The notes beneath the pieces were generated by a model. That model was given only the letters and a program-made list of their open reading frames with translations, ran no database searches and was not told the origin of the DNA. From NCBI GenBank assembly GCA_010279815.1, contig QEOQ01000493.1:124001-188000 (forward strand): a stretch of 64,000 nt of DNA, read 5' to 3'. Source of the DNA: Brachionus plicatilis (Eukaryota; Rotifera; Eurotatoria; Ploima; Brachionidae). Position 1 is the stretch's first letter. Each line of letters opens with the position of its first letter. This document shows positions 24,901 through 34,109 of the stretch, piece by piece. The position numbers were made by a program, and so were the translations under genes.

Positions 24901-24943
24901 TTCGATTTGGAATCAATTCACCACCAATATGCACTTTATACAT
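21907..24943 (-). CDS. boule: DAZ/BOULE-like RRM protein with long Ser/Asn/Gln/Tyr-rich tail
   Basis: Exons on the minus strand are 24943-24878, 24828-24728, 23967-23780 and 23717-21907; all junctions keep frame, giving 721 residues. The N-terminal RRM reads IPNRIFVGGIP (RNP2, nearly identical to BOULE/DAZ) and, across the second junction, KGICFVTF (RNP1), then KLKISNAYRR closing the domain. The remaining roughly 600 residues are low complexity: Ser-rich, then Asn/Gln/Tyr-rich with many short NPYYQ- or YYY-type runs. BOULE/DAZ proteins are germline translational regulators that bind 3'UTRs; the function here is by family. No clear DAZ repeat is seen, so a related RRM protein is possible. A 760-nt intron splits the RRM, unusually long for this window. 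Confidence 0.8.
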
Positions 24944-26455
24944 TTTTGTTAAAATTTTAATTTCGATGCTAAATAAAACTTAAAGGTGTTTGCTCATAAA
25001 AATTATTTTTAATCATGAAAGTCTAGAAGTACAGGTGTATCAAGAAATGTATTTATTCCGGATTTAGAGAGCTTCTTAACTATGGTTTCAAGAGAGTATG
25101 AGTTGAGAAATAAAGAAACAGCGAATGAGGATTACAAAAATAAAAATGAAAGAGGGTAAAATGAAGGAATATTTAGTAATAAATTGCAAATTGCAAATTT
25201 AATAATTTATTATTATGTTTTATGTTATTATGCAGTTTTTGTTTAGTTATATGTCGGGCCTGTGTTTGGAAATCTTGAACCAATTGAAAGAAAATTGCGA
25301 ATTTCAAATAGCTATTGTAAAAAATTGCTAAGAACTTTTTTATACAAAATTTTGCAATGAATGTCTCGTAGTAATACAGATTAGCTGCCGAGTTAATTTT
25401 TTGTTTAAAGGAAAGCATATTTTGTCTAGTTGAAAAAAAATTCAAAAAGCATGCAGATAATTTCAAGTTGTTTAATCTTTTATTGAAAAAAAGTTACTTT
25501 TTATAAATTTTGTGAATTATCCAATTCATTTGCGCATAAAGTTAAAGATTGATTTTAAAGCTTTAAAAGCAAACATTTTAAATAATCAAGGTAATTTTGA
25601 AAAAAATATATTGATTTTTACTTGATTAAACTTAACTCTGAACTCTGTCTTGTTTTTTAATTTGCTTCCAAAAAATTAACTAATGGTTCACTTTTTAATT
25701 TGTACCATTTTGAAATTTTTCATTAAATTTATCAATAATCATATGATATTGAAAAATTAAAATTTCTCAAAATAAAATGCTTAGATTTTGTTTGATAAGA
25801 AAGTAATGCTTAAAATTATTTTCAAACTTTCAAATTCAATTAATTCCAGTAATGCTTTAATTTTCTAAAAAACAAAATAAAAATGATAAATCTCTTATCA
25901 CTAAATTGTTGAAAGAGCTATTTTAAATATGAATCAATTTTTTTTTTAAAGTTTTGATTTTTAACTGCATACATATTTCTCTTAGTTTTGATTGTACTTG
26001 TTTTTAGTTGTTCGTTTCATTCAGATAAATAAGAACCATGATGATGATTCTGTAAACCAGAATTTGATTACTTTCGCTGTTATACGATAAACTCTGCAAG
26101 TCAGTTTATTTTTCTGAAAAAAAAAGAATAATAAAAAAAAGAGTCTTTATTGACAATTGAATATTTGAGATTTGTTTTTAGTTGAATTTAATTTACAATG
26201 TAAAAAAAATACTTAAAAATCAATAGATTATTAATTTTATTTGAAATTGATTAAATTTAAAGCTTTTTCTAAATCGTATAGTATTTCATTTTTTTTACAA
26301 TAAATTTATTATTTTTTTAAATAATGTTAGTATTTTTTTACATAAATAAAACTAAATGAACAATTTTAATTTTAAGATTTATCAAATTTTGGGAATAATT
26401 TGATTTGATACTTATAACTAAGTTTGTTTATGATTGAAATGAAATAAAAAGAAAA
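24944..26455. other. Upstream region of the DAZ/BOULE-like gene
   Basis: No gene supported. A 97-codon minus-strand frame at 25173-25466 lacks conserved features and coding composition. Promoter or 5'UTR exons of the DAZ/BOULE-like gene may lie here, but none could be identified. Confidence 0.4.
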
Positions 26456-26734
26456 TTACTAAGCAGACTTGTTTATAAGTCACAGTTTTAAGTCTTAGTC
26501 ACAAAAATTTAAGTCAAAGTTATGACTTGCACAGAAATTTTTATCAATATCTGCTTCATTTGGACCAGTTGAAAGGATTTTTTATAATCTGGTTACATTA
26601 ACATACCACATAGATCAAGATTAACAGCCAGGAATTTGGAAGCAACTACTTTATTGGTATCAAATATGGATTTATTAAATCGTTGACTTGACTTGACTTA
26701 AGACTTGTGACTTAAAAACAAGTCTGTTATTAAG
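26456..26734. mobile_element. hAT-like MITE with 8-bp target-site duplication
   Basis: The 263-bp element at 26464-26726 begins CAGACTTGTTTATAAGTCAC and ends with its near inverse (GACTTAAAAACAAGTCTG); the inverted repeats are about 30 bp. Several AAGTC/GACTT motifs recur inside the ends. Flanking octamers ttactaag (26456-26463) and ttattaag (26727-26734) match at 7 of 8 positions, the duplication size of hAT transposons. There is no ORF, so it is nonautonomous. Confidence 0.8.
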
Positions 26735-27215
26735 CACAAGTTTTTTTTTAAAGAAAAAATATATTACTAAGTTCTCTTAAGGGTTTTCTTCAACTCAAAA
26801 GGAGCATTTATTTTTAAATATTATTATTTATTTAAAATTTACGCCAATCTGGCGATGATACAAATTTAATTTTAGAATTTAATTTAAAAAAATATTTATA
26901 TAAATTGTAACAGTAAAAATAATTATGCGTTTTTATTTGCATTAACAGTATTTAACAATTAATTGTGATTGTTTAGAATCTTTTGTAAATTTTGGCTTAA
27001 ATGACTAGAAAATATAAATAAAATAAAAAATTAACAATAGATATCGGATGAGGATTTAAAACAAATAAAATGAGTAAAACTAAAAAACAACGCGAAAAAC
27101 CAAATCTGTCAAATATTAAAAAAATGTAAACTAACACTTAAAATTCTTTTTTCCTCTAAATGCGTTCTTAGCTTTTTAATTGATTTTCACTTTAATTTTT
27201 GTGACCGTTACTCTA

Positions 27216-27248
27216 TTTTTTTAATCTAGAAGTTCTAGATTAAAAAAA
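27216..27248. repeat. 33-bp palindrome
   Basis: Sixteen-base arms (tttttttaatctagaa and its exact reverse complement) around a single central G. It would form a hairpin or cruciform. Confidence 0.8.
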
Positions 27249-27278
27249 AGATTTAAAAGAAAATAAAAATTAAAAAAA

Positions 27279-27328
27279 AAAAAATTTCAATTTATTTATT
27301 AAAATTTATAAATAAATTGAAATTTTTT
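27279..27328. repeat. Perfect inverted repeat, 21-bp arms
   Basis: Arms 27279-27299 and 27308-27328 are exact reverse complements around an 8-base spacer. It lies 30 bp from another palindrome, so both may belong to one decayed foldback element. Confidence 0.8.
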
Positions 27329-28197
27329 ATATTATATTTTTTTACAGGTAATTATTTTTTAGAGTCAAAATTATATTGGCGCTTTTTTATGATCTGCTTA
27401 ATATTTTATTTATTATTTTAGTTTTTCAAATGTTTAAAATAATTATCACTCTTTTTTTAATACAATTTTATTAGGTTAAACGACTTAATAAAGGGTTTTC
27501 TCTCAAAACTTTTCCATAGGAAGCGTTGTGAAATTCAGTAAAAATTGAACAAAAATGTTTCCTTTTTTTCAAAATTAAAATCAAAAATAAAGAAATGATG
27601 ATGCGATTCAAATCTTTCATTAAAATAATAAATTAATAGCAAAAAGACGAACTTGTTGAAGTTTTAGAATTTGATTCAACTTGAATTAATTCTTTTCAGA
27701 AAAGAAATTTAATTATTTTTAGTTTTAATCTAATTATTTAAAAGAGAGAATACGGCTAATTTAAAATCCTTCTATTAGAGCAGTTATTTATTTATTTTAT
27801 AATTTATTTTAAATATAAAAATTTGGTGAAAGACAAATTTCAATTGCCGTGAAACTTTAATGGTGTGATTTTTTACTTTCTTGTACTTTTTCAACACTAA
27901 ATTTTAGTTATTTTAAACTGGAAAAATAAATTGTTGCATTTATTTAGAATATTTTTTATAAAAAGGAATTTATTTTGATTATTAACCGGAATCAGCTAAA
28001 AATGTAAATAAGATGATCTGAATTTTCTAAAATGTTATAAATTATGATCGAAAATTTATTTTATTTTAATTCATAAAAAAAGACTTGAATTTAAATTATT
28101 TAAAAAAAATTTTTAAACTAAAGGAGGAGAAGCTTTCATTTCATTTGAAAGTTGCACCTTTAAAAAAATGGATCAAAATGTATAATTAATCGAATTT

Positions 28198-28757
28198 TTA
28201 TTTTACCATTGAGCATATTGTACAACAAGCTACTGCAAAAACATCTTCACAGAGTGATCCCTTAAAGCAGTAAAATTTGATTTATTAAATTATAATTATT
28301 TTTGAAAATTACCTCAATAGCTCTTTCTGTTCTAATTTTTGTTCTCAACGGTACAAGACCGGCACAAATGCAATCACAACAGCCCTCGCCAGCTCTTTGA
28401 AACAACGTGTATTCATAGCATGGCGAGCAGAAAAATGCACATACTAATCCTTCTAAATCTTCAAAGCAGCTGAATAGACCAAAATTCCAATTTCGTTTTG
28501 GTTTCACAGTCAAATTCATTTGTCTTTAGAATTTAAAAAAGCAATTAAATTAATTAATTATAACTCTAAACCTTACGAATTTGAATCATAGTATACAGGT
28601 TGGGTTTGAACTGGTTGACTGATTATAAAATATTTAAAAAAAGTAAAAATAAATATTATTCTTCAAAAAAATACATTGGCATTGTTGGCATATTAGGATA
28701 ACCAGGTTGCTGATTTTGCTGATATCCTGGATTGTATTGATAATTTTTAGGATCCAT
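28198..28757 (-). CDS. PLAC8/cornifelin-family cysteine-rich protein, copy 1
   Basis: Four exons: 28757-28675, 28618-28577, 28523-28313 and 28260-28198, with introns of 52-56 nt, giving 132 residues. The N-terminus is Pro/Gln/Tyr-rich. The PLAC8 domain has W.FGLFSCF, CSPCYEY, a double-Cys segment (GEGCCDCIC), LRTKIRTER, and across the last intron GSLCEDVFAVACCTICSM. PLAC8-family proteins are small, Cys-rich and often membrane-associated, linked in different organisms to cell size control, metal handling or epithelial differentiation; no specific role can be assigned. A paralogue with two matching intron positions lies at 33648-34109. The first two exons are the least certain. Confidence 0.82.
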
Positions 28758-29407
28758 TCTTGTTTTTATTTTCTCTTTTTTTAATTTAAAAATAATTTTG
28801 CATTCACTTTAATAATAGAAGAATTTCAAAATCATCTCATGATCAAACATGCTCTTAAAGAATTTTTTTCTTTAAAATATACACAAGCTTATCTTCAGTT
28901 AAATTTAGGTATCTTTATAAAGATAATATTTCTACGATTTCTTTATTGCTCTTTATATTCGAATTTTAGAAAAAAAATTATCAATTTTAAGAAAATTTTA
29001 TCAAAACTAATTAGTAATTTAATAAAATTGAAGAAATCTACATGATTCAATAAAATAAAGTCAAATTTTGGAAATTACTGATTCACTAGGAGGATTTTTC
29101 AAAATTTAACAAATCTTTTAATTTTGAAGGAAAATAAATAATCTGATGATTTAAGCGTTAATTTCTTGATAGCTTAAACGAATCGTTTTTTGCATGGTTT
29201 GGGATTTCGGAAGAATAAAAAAAACTCTCAAAGCCCAAAATCCTTTTACTTCAAAAATATTGTTTTGTCTATAAGCCATCTGATTTCAAGCTACTTTTCA
29301 GTGACATGGAGCAATCTGGAAAAAAAGGCAAAAATAGAATTTTTATTTTTTTCCTTGACGAGCTGAAGCGAAATCTGTTAGAATTTTGAAAATTTGACCT
29401 CCTGTTC
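28758..29407. other. Intergenic, upstream of PLAC8 copy 1
   Basis: No supported gene. A 68-codon plus-strand frame at 28839-29045 is Leu/Phe/Lys-rich AT noise. Confidence 0.5.
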
Positions 29408-30352
29408 AAAAGCTACAGTGCCTGAAGTTCAATTTTTATAAATCAATACTTAAGATTAAATAAGCGTATTTTAGTAAGTTTTCAAGCTAATTAGGCAAAA
29501 TATACAAATCAAAATGCTTATAATTTAGTAAAGAATCCAAAAATGTACATAAAATAACAATAATGAAAATGGTTGATGCTTAAGATCTTTAAAAATCAAA
29601 ATTTGGTATTTTTTCACTTACGAGGTCTATTGAAACCAAAAACCAAATACCATGGGTCAACTTTTTTGTTTAATTTTATGCTCTTCTTAGTTAGGAATAA
29701 ATTTTAAAAAAATGAGGAATAAAGAACATAATAAAACAATTTTTTATTTTTATTATAGTTTATTCAGTGTCATAAATTGTATCTTCATTTTTATTTTGAA
29801 TCAATTATATATACAATTTTCATCCAGATTTTCCTTGGGATAAATATTCGACGGTTTCAACTAAGGATCCGATTCATGAATAATGCTGCGATTGAAATGG
29901 TGGTGTTAGAGTATTTGATGCATGTAGTCATGATGTATCATGATGTAGGAAGAAACAAGTGACATCTGGTATTTAAGTATAGAGCAAAATAAAAAAGATA
30001 AATTGGTTTCAAAAAAAGCGATAATTAGTATAATTTTTGCTTAGATTGTGATAAAAATACAAAATGAAAATGAAGAAACAATTTCTGACACTGAATAAAC
30101 TATATTACTTATGTTTTTGGTTTCAATAGACCTCGTAAGTAAAAAATGCCAAATTTTGATTTGTAAGGATTTTAAGCATTTTCATTATTGTTATTTAATG
30201 TACATTTTTGGTTTCTTTACTAAATTATAAGCATTTTGATATATATTATATGACCTAATTAGCTTGAAAACTGACCAAGATACGTATTGATCTAAAGTAT
30301 CGATTTAAAAAAATGGAAATTTAGAGACTGTAACTTTGATACTTACTTTTTC
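29408..30352. mobile_element. Foldback/TIR element with ~240-bp arms and a nested inner inverted repeat
   Basis: The left arm (about 29412-29645) and right arm (about 30118-30350) are imperfect inverted copies; the matched block includes acgaggtctattgaaacc and its inverse at 30118-30135. Inside, 29757-29801 and 30060-30107 form a second, better conserved inverted pair, with 19 identical bases around tttattcagtgtca. The left side has about 100 bp between outer and inner repeats, the right only about 10. The interior has a 61-codon frame with no recognised domain. Most likely a nonautonomous DNA transposon, perhaps mariner-like from its arm sequence. Confidence 0.7.
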
Positions 30353-30804
30353 TTAGTGATGAAATCGAATTTTTTTTTCATAAGAAAATTGAAACTTGAA
30401 TAAAAATTATTCTGAATTACTTGTTCGAATGAATTTTCATTCAAATATTATATTCGGATGTCTACTTCTATTAAAAAAATAAAGTAAAGTCAATGCATTG
30501 GTCAATTAATTGTTTTTTTATTCTTTGAATAAGCTTTACGCGGACGTCCTGTGCTTCTTTTTTAAAATAATTAAGTTACTGAATTCTGACTGAATTACTT
30601 GTAGCATTCGATTTTAAATACTCATCAAACATATACCCATTTATTATGCTGTATCAAAGCCATCTCTTTGAATATAAAGAATAACGTTGAGATTTGAACG
30701 ATGCAATAAATCTCTTTTCATTGAAGTGCATTCAACTGAAATAGCAATTCCCATCCATTTTATTATTTTTTATTTTATGCATTTGTATACAAAAAAAAAA
30801 AAAA
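30353..30804. other. Degraded element sequence
   Basis: No intact gene. On the minus strand 30558-30508 reads RSTGRPRKAYSKNKK, resembling the GRPRK linker between the DNA-binding domains of Tc1-like transposases. It stands alone in stop-rich sequence, so this is weak. Confidence 0.3.
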
Positions 30805-30965
30805 AGACCTTTTTGATGACATTTTCCGCATAAGGATCCCTTAACTGGACATTTTGCTACATTATGATTTTCATCGTCACAAAAATAGCATTTAGGCTTT
30901 TGACCAACAATAGAGACTACACATCTTAACCCATAAATATAAGCGGGACCAGAAAGGTTTTTGAT
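30805..30965 (-). pseudogene. Fragment of a LINE ORF1/gag-like protein with CCHC zinc knuckle
   Basis: Minus-strand translation gives YIYGLRCVV followed by a canonical C-x2-C-x4-H-x4-C knuckle (CYFCDDENHNVAKC) and the start of a second one (CGKCHQKG). The second knuckle is cut off by a run of A (T on the minus strand) at 30791-30805. This is the usual layout at the end of Jockey/I-type LINE ORF1 proteins. Upstream the frame runs into the 30-bp tandem repeat, so only a fragment survives. Confidence 0.7.
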
Positions 30966-30977
30966 TATATTCTCTGT

Positions 30978-31121
30978 CAAAAACCGGTTTGAAAAAAAAA
31001 ACGGTTTCAAAAACCGGCTTGAAAAAAAAAACAGTTTCAAAAACCGGTTTGAAAAATTGAACCAATTTGACTAGAAACCGGCTCGAAACCGGTTTGTCCA
31101 AACCGGTCGACCAACCCTAAT
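30978..31121. repeat. 30-bp tandem repeats rich in AACCGGTTT, possible hAT-type terminus
   Basis: Two nearly identical 30-bp units (30978-31007 and 31008-31037) and a diverged third (from 31038) each carry aaaaccgg(t/c)ttg. Two further aaaccgg motifs follow, and the block ends ccggtcgaccaaccctaa. Clustered subterminal motifs and a terminus reading tagggttgg on the other strand resemble hAT transposon ends. No matching left end is seen. Confidence 0.5.
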
Positions 31122-31134
31122 TTTGAATGCAATG

Positions 31135-31510
31135 TAACCTTAGGTCTTTTACGACTAATGCGACATGTCACTTTAGTCGAAAATGGTCTAAAAATTACGA
31201 TTTTCACAGCATATAGTGTCTTAGTTAAATTGTTTAAACAAAATTATTAATTTTATTGTCCAAACTGTAAATAACATTAAAACATTTTAAGATCTTTAGA
31301 CAATAACTTTTTTTACTTTAATACTTCAATTTCTGATTTTACATTCTTGCGTAAAATTCGTTTAATAAAATAAAAACTTTCTTAATTGTTAATCACTTTC
31401 TCGTCATCCAGACAAAAACTAATAAAAAATAATTAAACTACTTAAAAAATCATTTATATGCCTTTTTCGACTGTAGGTGCATGTCGCATTAGTCGAAAAA
31501 GGTAAAAAAT
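31135..31510. mobile_element. MITE with ~40-bp terminal inverted repeats
   Basis: The left end (about 31142-31183) contains cgactaatgcgacatg, and the right end (about 31462-31502) has the inverse catgtcgcattagtcg, with further matching bases on both sides. There is no ORF inside. Another partial copy of the motif (aacatgtcactaaaatcgag) lies just outside at 31540. Flanking duplication not clear. Confidence 0.65.
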
Positions 31511-31596
31511 GAATACCAATGTTAGGTACATAGTAACATGTCACTAAAATCGAGCAATTACGTTAAGCTCTATAATACAATCCACTAATGCTTCAT

Positions 31597-31645
31597 TCTG
31601 AAGGAGCTTAAGCTCGGTACAGTTAACAAATAAATAAATAATAAT
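31597..31645 (+). repeat. Dispersed short retroposed tail (TAAA-tailed family), copy
   Basis: Reads ctgaaggagcttaagctc followed by ggtacagttaac and a (taaa)n tail. Related copies occur at 54603-54652 and 55021-55066 (minus orientation) and 56098-56146 (plus). It contains the 12-bp palindrome gagcttaagctc. Confidence 0.65.
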
Positions 31646-32039
31646 TCATAATTTAAAAGCGCATCTTCGTAAAGCCTCATACGTGATATTTTCTTCTATT
31701 CGCTTTTTCGGAATCACTTCTTCTATTTCGTCTTCAGTATCATTTACCATCATTACAAACTAGAGCAATAATCCATTTTGATTCGGATTGAGATTCCAAG
31801 TTTTGATTCATTTTCAAATTTTGTATAATTTTAAGATTTTTTGATTTTAATAAAATTTATAAAATTAAAAAAAAATACATTTGCTACTTGAAGAAATATA
31901 TTTACTACTAGCGAAATTATAAGCCTTTAATATTTTCTTATTATTTTTTATTTTAAATTTTTTTAAAAAAATTAAGCATTTAATTAATTTCTACGATTTT
32001 TTTATTTTTACAATATTATTTGAATTAAAAATAAAAATT
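31646..32039. other. Intergenic
   Basis: Nothing recognised; AT-rich 3' flank of the minus-strand gene that follows. Confidence 0.4.
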
Positions 32040-33164
32040 CTAAAATTTTTTTCTCAAAAACTTATTTGATGTTAAAAGTGGCTTTAGTTCAGGTGTTATT
32101 TCCATTTGCAGCTTTTTTATTTCGCTATCTATCGACGAATCTAACTTGGCATCGTAAGGATTTCTTTGCTTTCTATGCTTGACTCTTTCGGCCAAAGTTG
32201 CTTGCCGATTGAACTGTTGATGAGCTCCAATAAACAATATTCGATCTGATATTTCTATATATTGGTCCAATTGTTGATATTTAAAAATTGTTTCATTAAG
32301 CTCTCTCATTCCAGTTATTAACTCATCTTTATCCGAAATGATTTTTTCATTTATTAATAGAGACTCTTGGTTAAGTGGATAGAGATCATTGTCTCTGAGC
32401 TGTGTATACCATGATGACTTGCAATCCAATAAATATTTAAACACTTCAATATCATATTTTATAGCGAAAAATTCATTCTGCATTGTTTCCATAAACGTCG
32501 CATATTTTGTATCATTAGCTTTCCATTCTTTACTAATTGCTTGATGAAATGGTAAAGTGTTTAGATCACCCACTCTCTGGATGATCAATAAACTTGTCTT
32601 GGTTTGAGCTTGTTCTTTGAAATATTTCATTATAAACTGACAAAAATCTTTGGGATTTTCGTCAAAATATTTTAAACAATTTTTCATTATAATTTTATCA
32701 TATTTTTGCGATTGATTTTCACATTTAACAAATTCACATGCATAGCCTGGTTTAAATTCAAAATCCATTTCATCATAGTTCTTTTCCCAACTATTTAACA
32801 ATCTTGTCTGGCAAACGTCAATTTTTTTGCTCAAACAAAAATTTTCCTCAATAATGAGCGGCCAATTTTTGACATAAGACTTCATTGTTTGGCCTGAACC
32901 TAAAGTGGTGTCATCGTCCCCTTTGGCACGCATATAAAGCACACTATCTGTACAATCGATATCCAAGAATTTGTTAATTGATTGACAAAATTGTTTTTCA
33001 TATTCAGCCGCATCTGCAGCATCGACTGCGTTCCATTCAGGATTTTTGGCCTTTCTGAATAGTTTTGCTTCACATTGCTCAAATATTTTCCTATATGATT
33101 GCCTCATATACTGCTCTGATTTTACACAGAATGGCGTAGGTGTCTCTGGACCAAATGTAGTCAT
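32040..33164 (-). CDS. Unrecognised 374-residue protein
   Basis: A single open frame of 374 codons, far longer than chance frames in this AT-rich DNA. It has a clear ATG at 33162-33164 and balanced composition (many Asp, Glu, Lys, Cys and Trp), so it is very probably coding. I do not recognise a family. The N-terminal half is Cys-containing (FCVKSEQY, FEQCEAKLF, YACEFVKCENQ) and mostly helical in appearance; the C-terminal part is charged and ends KFLRKKF. There is no signal peptide, membrane segment or catalytic motif. It sits between a cluster of element debris and PLAC8 copy 2. It could be a lineage-specific gene or a domesticated element protein; neither is shown. Confidence 0.7.
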   Translation of the reverse strand: MTTFGPETPTPFCVKSEQYMRQSYRKIFEQCEAKLFRKAKNPEWNAVDAADAAEYEKQFCQSINKFLDIDCTDSVLYMRAKGDDDTTLGSGQTMKSYVKNWPLIIEENFCLSKKIDVCQTRLLNSWEKNYDEMDFEFKPGYACEFVKCENQSQKYDKIIMKNCLKYFDENPKDFCQFIMKYFKEQAQTKTSLLIIQRVGDLNTLPFHQAISKEWKANDTKYATFMETMQNEFFAIKYDIEVFKYLLDCKSSWYTQLRDNDLYPLNQESLLINEKIISDKDELITGMRELNETIFKYQQLDQYIEISDRILFIGAHQQFNRQATLAERVKHRKQRNPYDAKLDSSIDSEIKKLQMEITPELKPLLTSNKFLRKKF

Positions 33165-33647
33165 TTTTATTTAGGATTAAAATTAAAAAAAAGATTTTAC
33201 CGAGTTAAAATTATTACGCAACTAAATCTGTAAAAAAAAGCTCATTATGTTATTAAAATGTAGTAAAGATATCCATGGCAATATTTTTATTGAAAATAAA
33301 AATGTTAGGTTTTTAAAAATAAAACATTTCAAAACTTTTTTAGATTAAAAATTAAAAGAAATTGATTAAACCCCTATTTAAATTAAAACCTCCTAATTTT
33401 TTATTGATTCGTGGTAATCTATTTTATCATTATTTTTTGAATTTTAATGAGTAAAGTTTATTTTGGTCTTTTATTTTAGATTAATAAAAAAGAAAAGAAA
33501 TTTTTTCAAATAAATTGTATTTTATTGAAAAAAAAAATCTTGATTTTTATAAATAAAATAAATAATTATATATTTAGATTTTTTTTAGAACTTTTAAAGA
33601 ATCTATTTAAAATATAAATAATAAATAATCATTTCAAAATGTTTAGT
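33165..33647. other. Intergenic
   Basis: About 480 bp, A/T-rich, between PLAC8 copy 2 and the 374-residue gene; no feature seen. Confidence 0.4.
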
Positions 33648-34109
33648 TTAAACTAAAGGTGGTGTTGTTTTGACTTCATATCCGACCTGAACCAATGAAC
33701 AAATTGGACACCAAAAAGAAATGCAAACGTCACCACAGATAGAACCCTTTGAAAAATTAATTAATCTTTTGAAAACATATTTTTTTTAATTCAAACCTGA
33801 ATTCCTCTTTCAGTTCTAACTTTTAGTCTAAGTGGAACTAAACCACCCATCAAACAATCACAAAATCCTTCGCCTGCTTTCGAATAAATACTAAGCATAT
33901 AGCATGGTGTACAGAACCAAGCACACAATAATCCTTGGCAATCTCCAAAACAACCGCAAAGTTCAGAAGTCCATTCTCTTTTTGGTAAATTTTGTACTAC
34001 AGTTTGTCTAAATAAAAACAGATCAATTTTTATTTAAGAAAATTGTTTTGACTTACTGAACAATAGGCTGAATTGTTATTGTAGGATTCGGACCACTATT
34101 ATTACTCAT
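33648..34109 (-). CDS. PLAC8/cornifelin-family cysteine-rich protein, copy 2
   Basis: Exons 34109-34057, 34007-33797 and 33746-33648, with introns of 49-50 nt, give 120 residues. The domain shows W.SELCGCF, CQGLLCAWFCTPCY, GEGFCDCL, LRLKVRTERGIQ and, after the last intron, GSICGDVCISFWCPICSLVQ. The central exon is exactly 211 nt, as in copy 1, and the last two intron positions match, so the two arose by duplication. Copy 1 has an additional short N-terminal exon. Function is unknown beyond family membership. Confidence 0.85.

Larger units (their letters stand above)
26735..28197. other. Gene-free AT-rich stretch
   Basis: No ORF or RNA gene supported. Two strong palindromes lie at 27216-27248 and 27279-27328 (separate entries). 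Confidence 0.5.

Noticed and set aside
25173..25466. 97-codon minus-strand ORF upstream of the DAZ/BOULE-like gene
   Set aside because: Phe/Asn/Lys-rich chance composition, no splice context or recognised domain.
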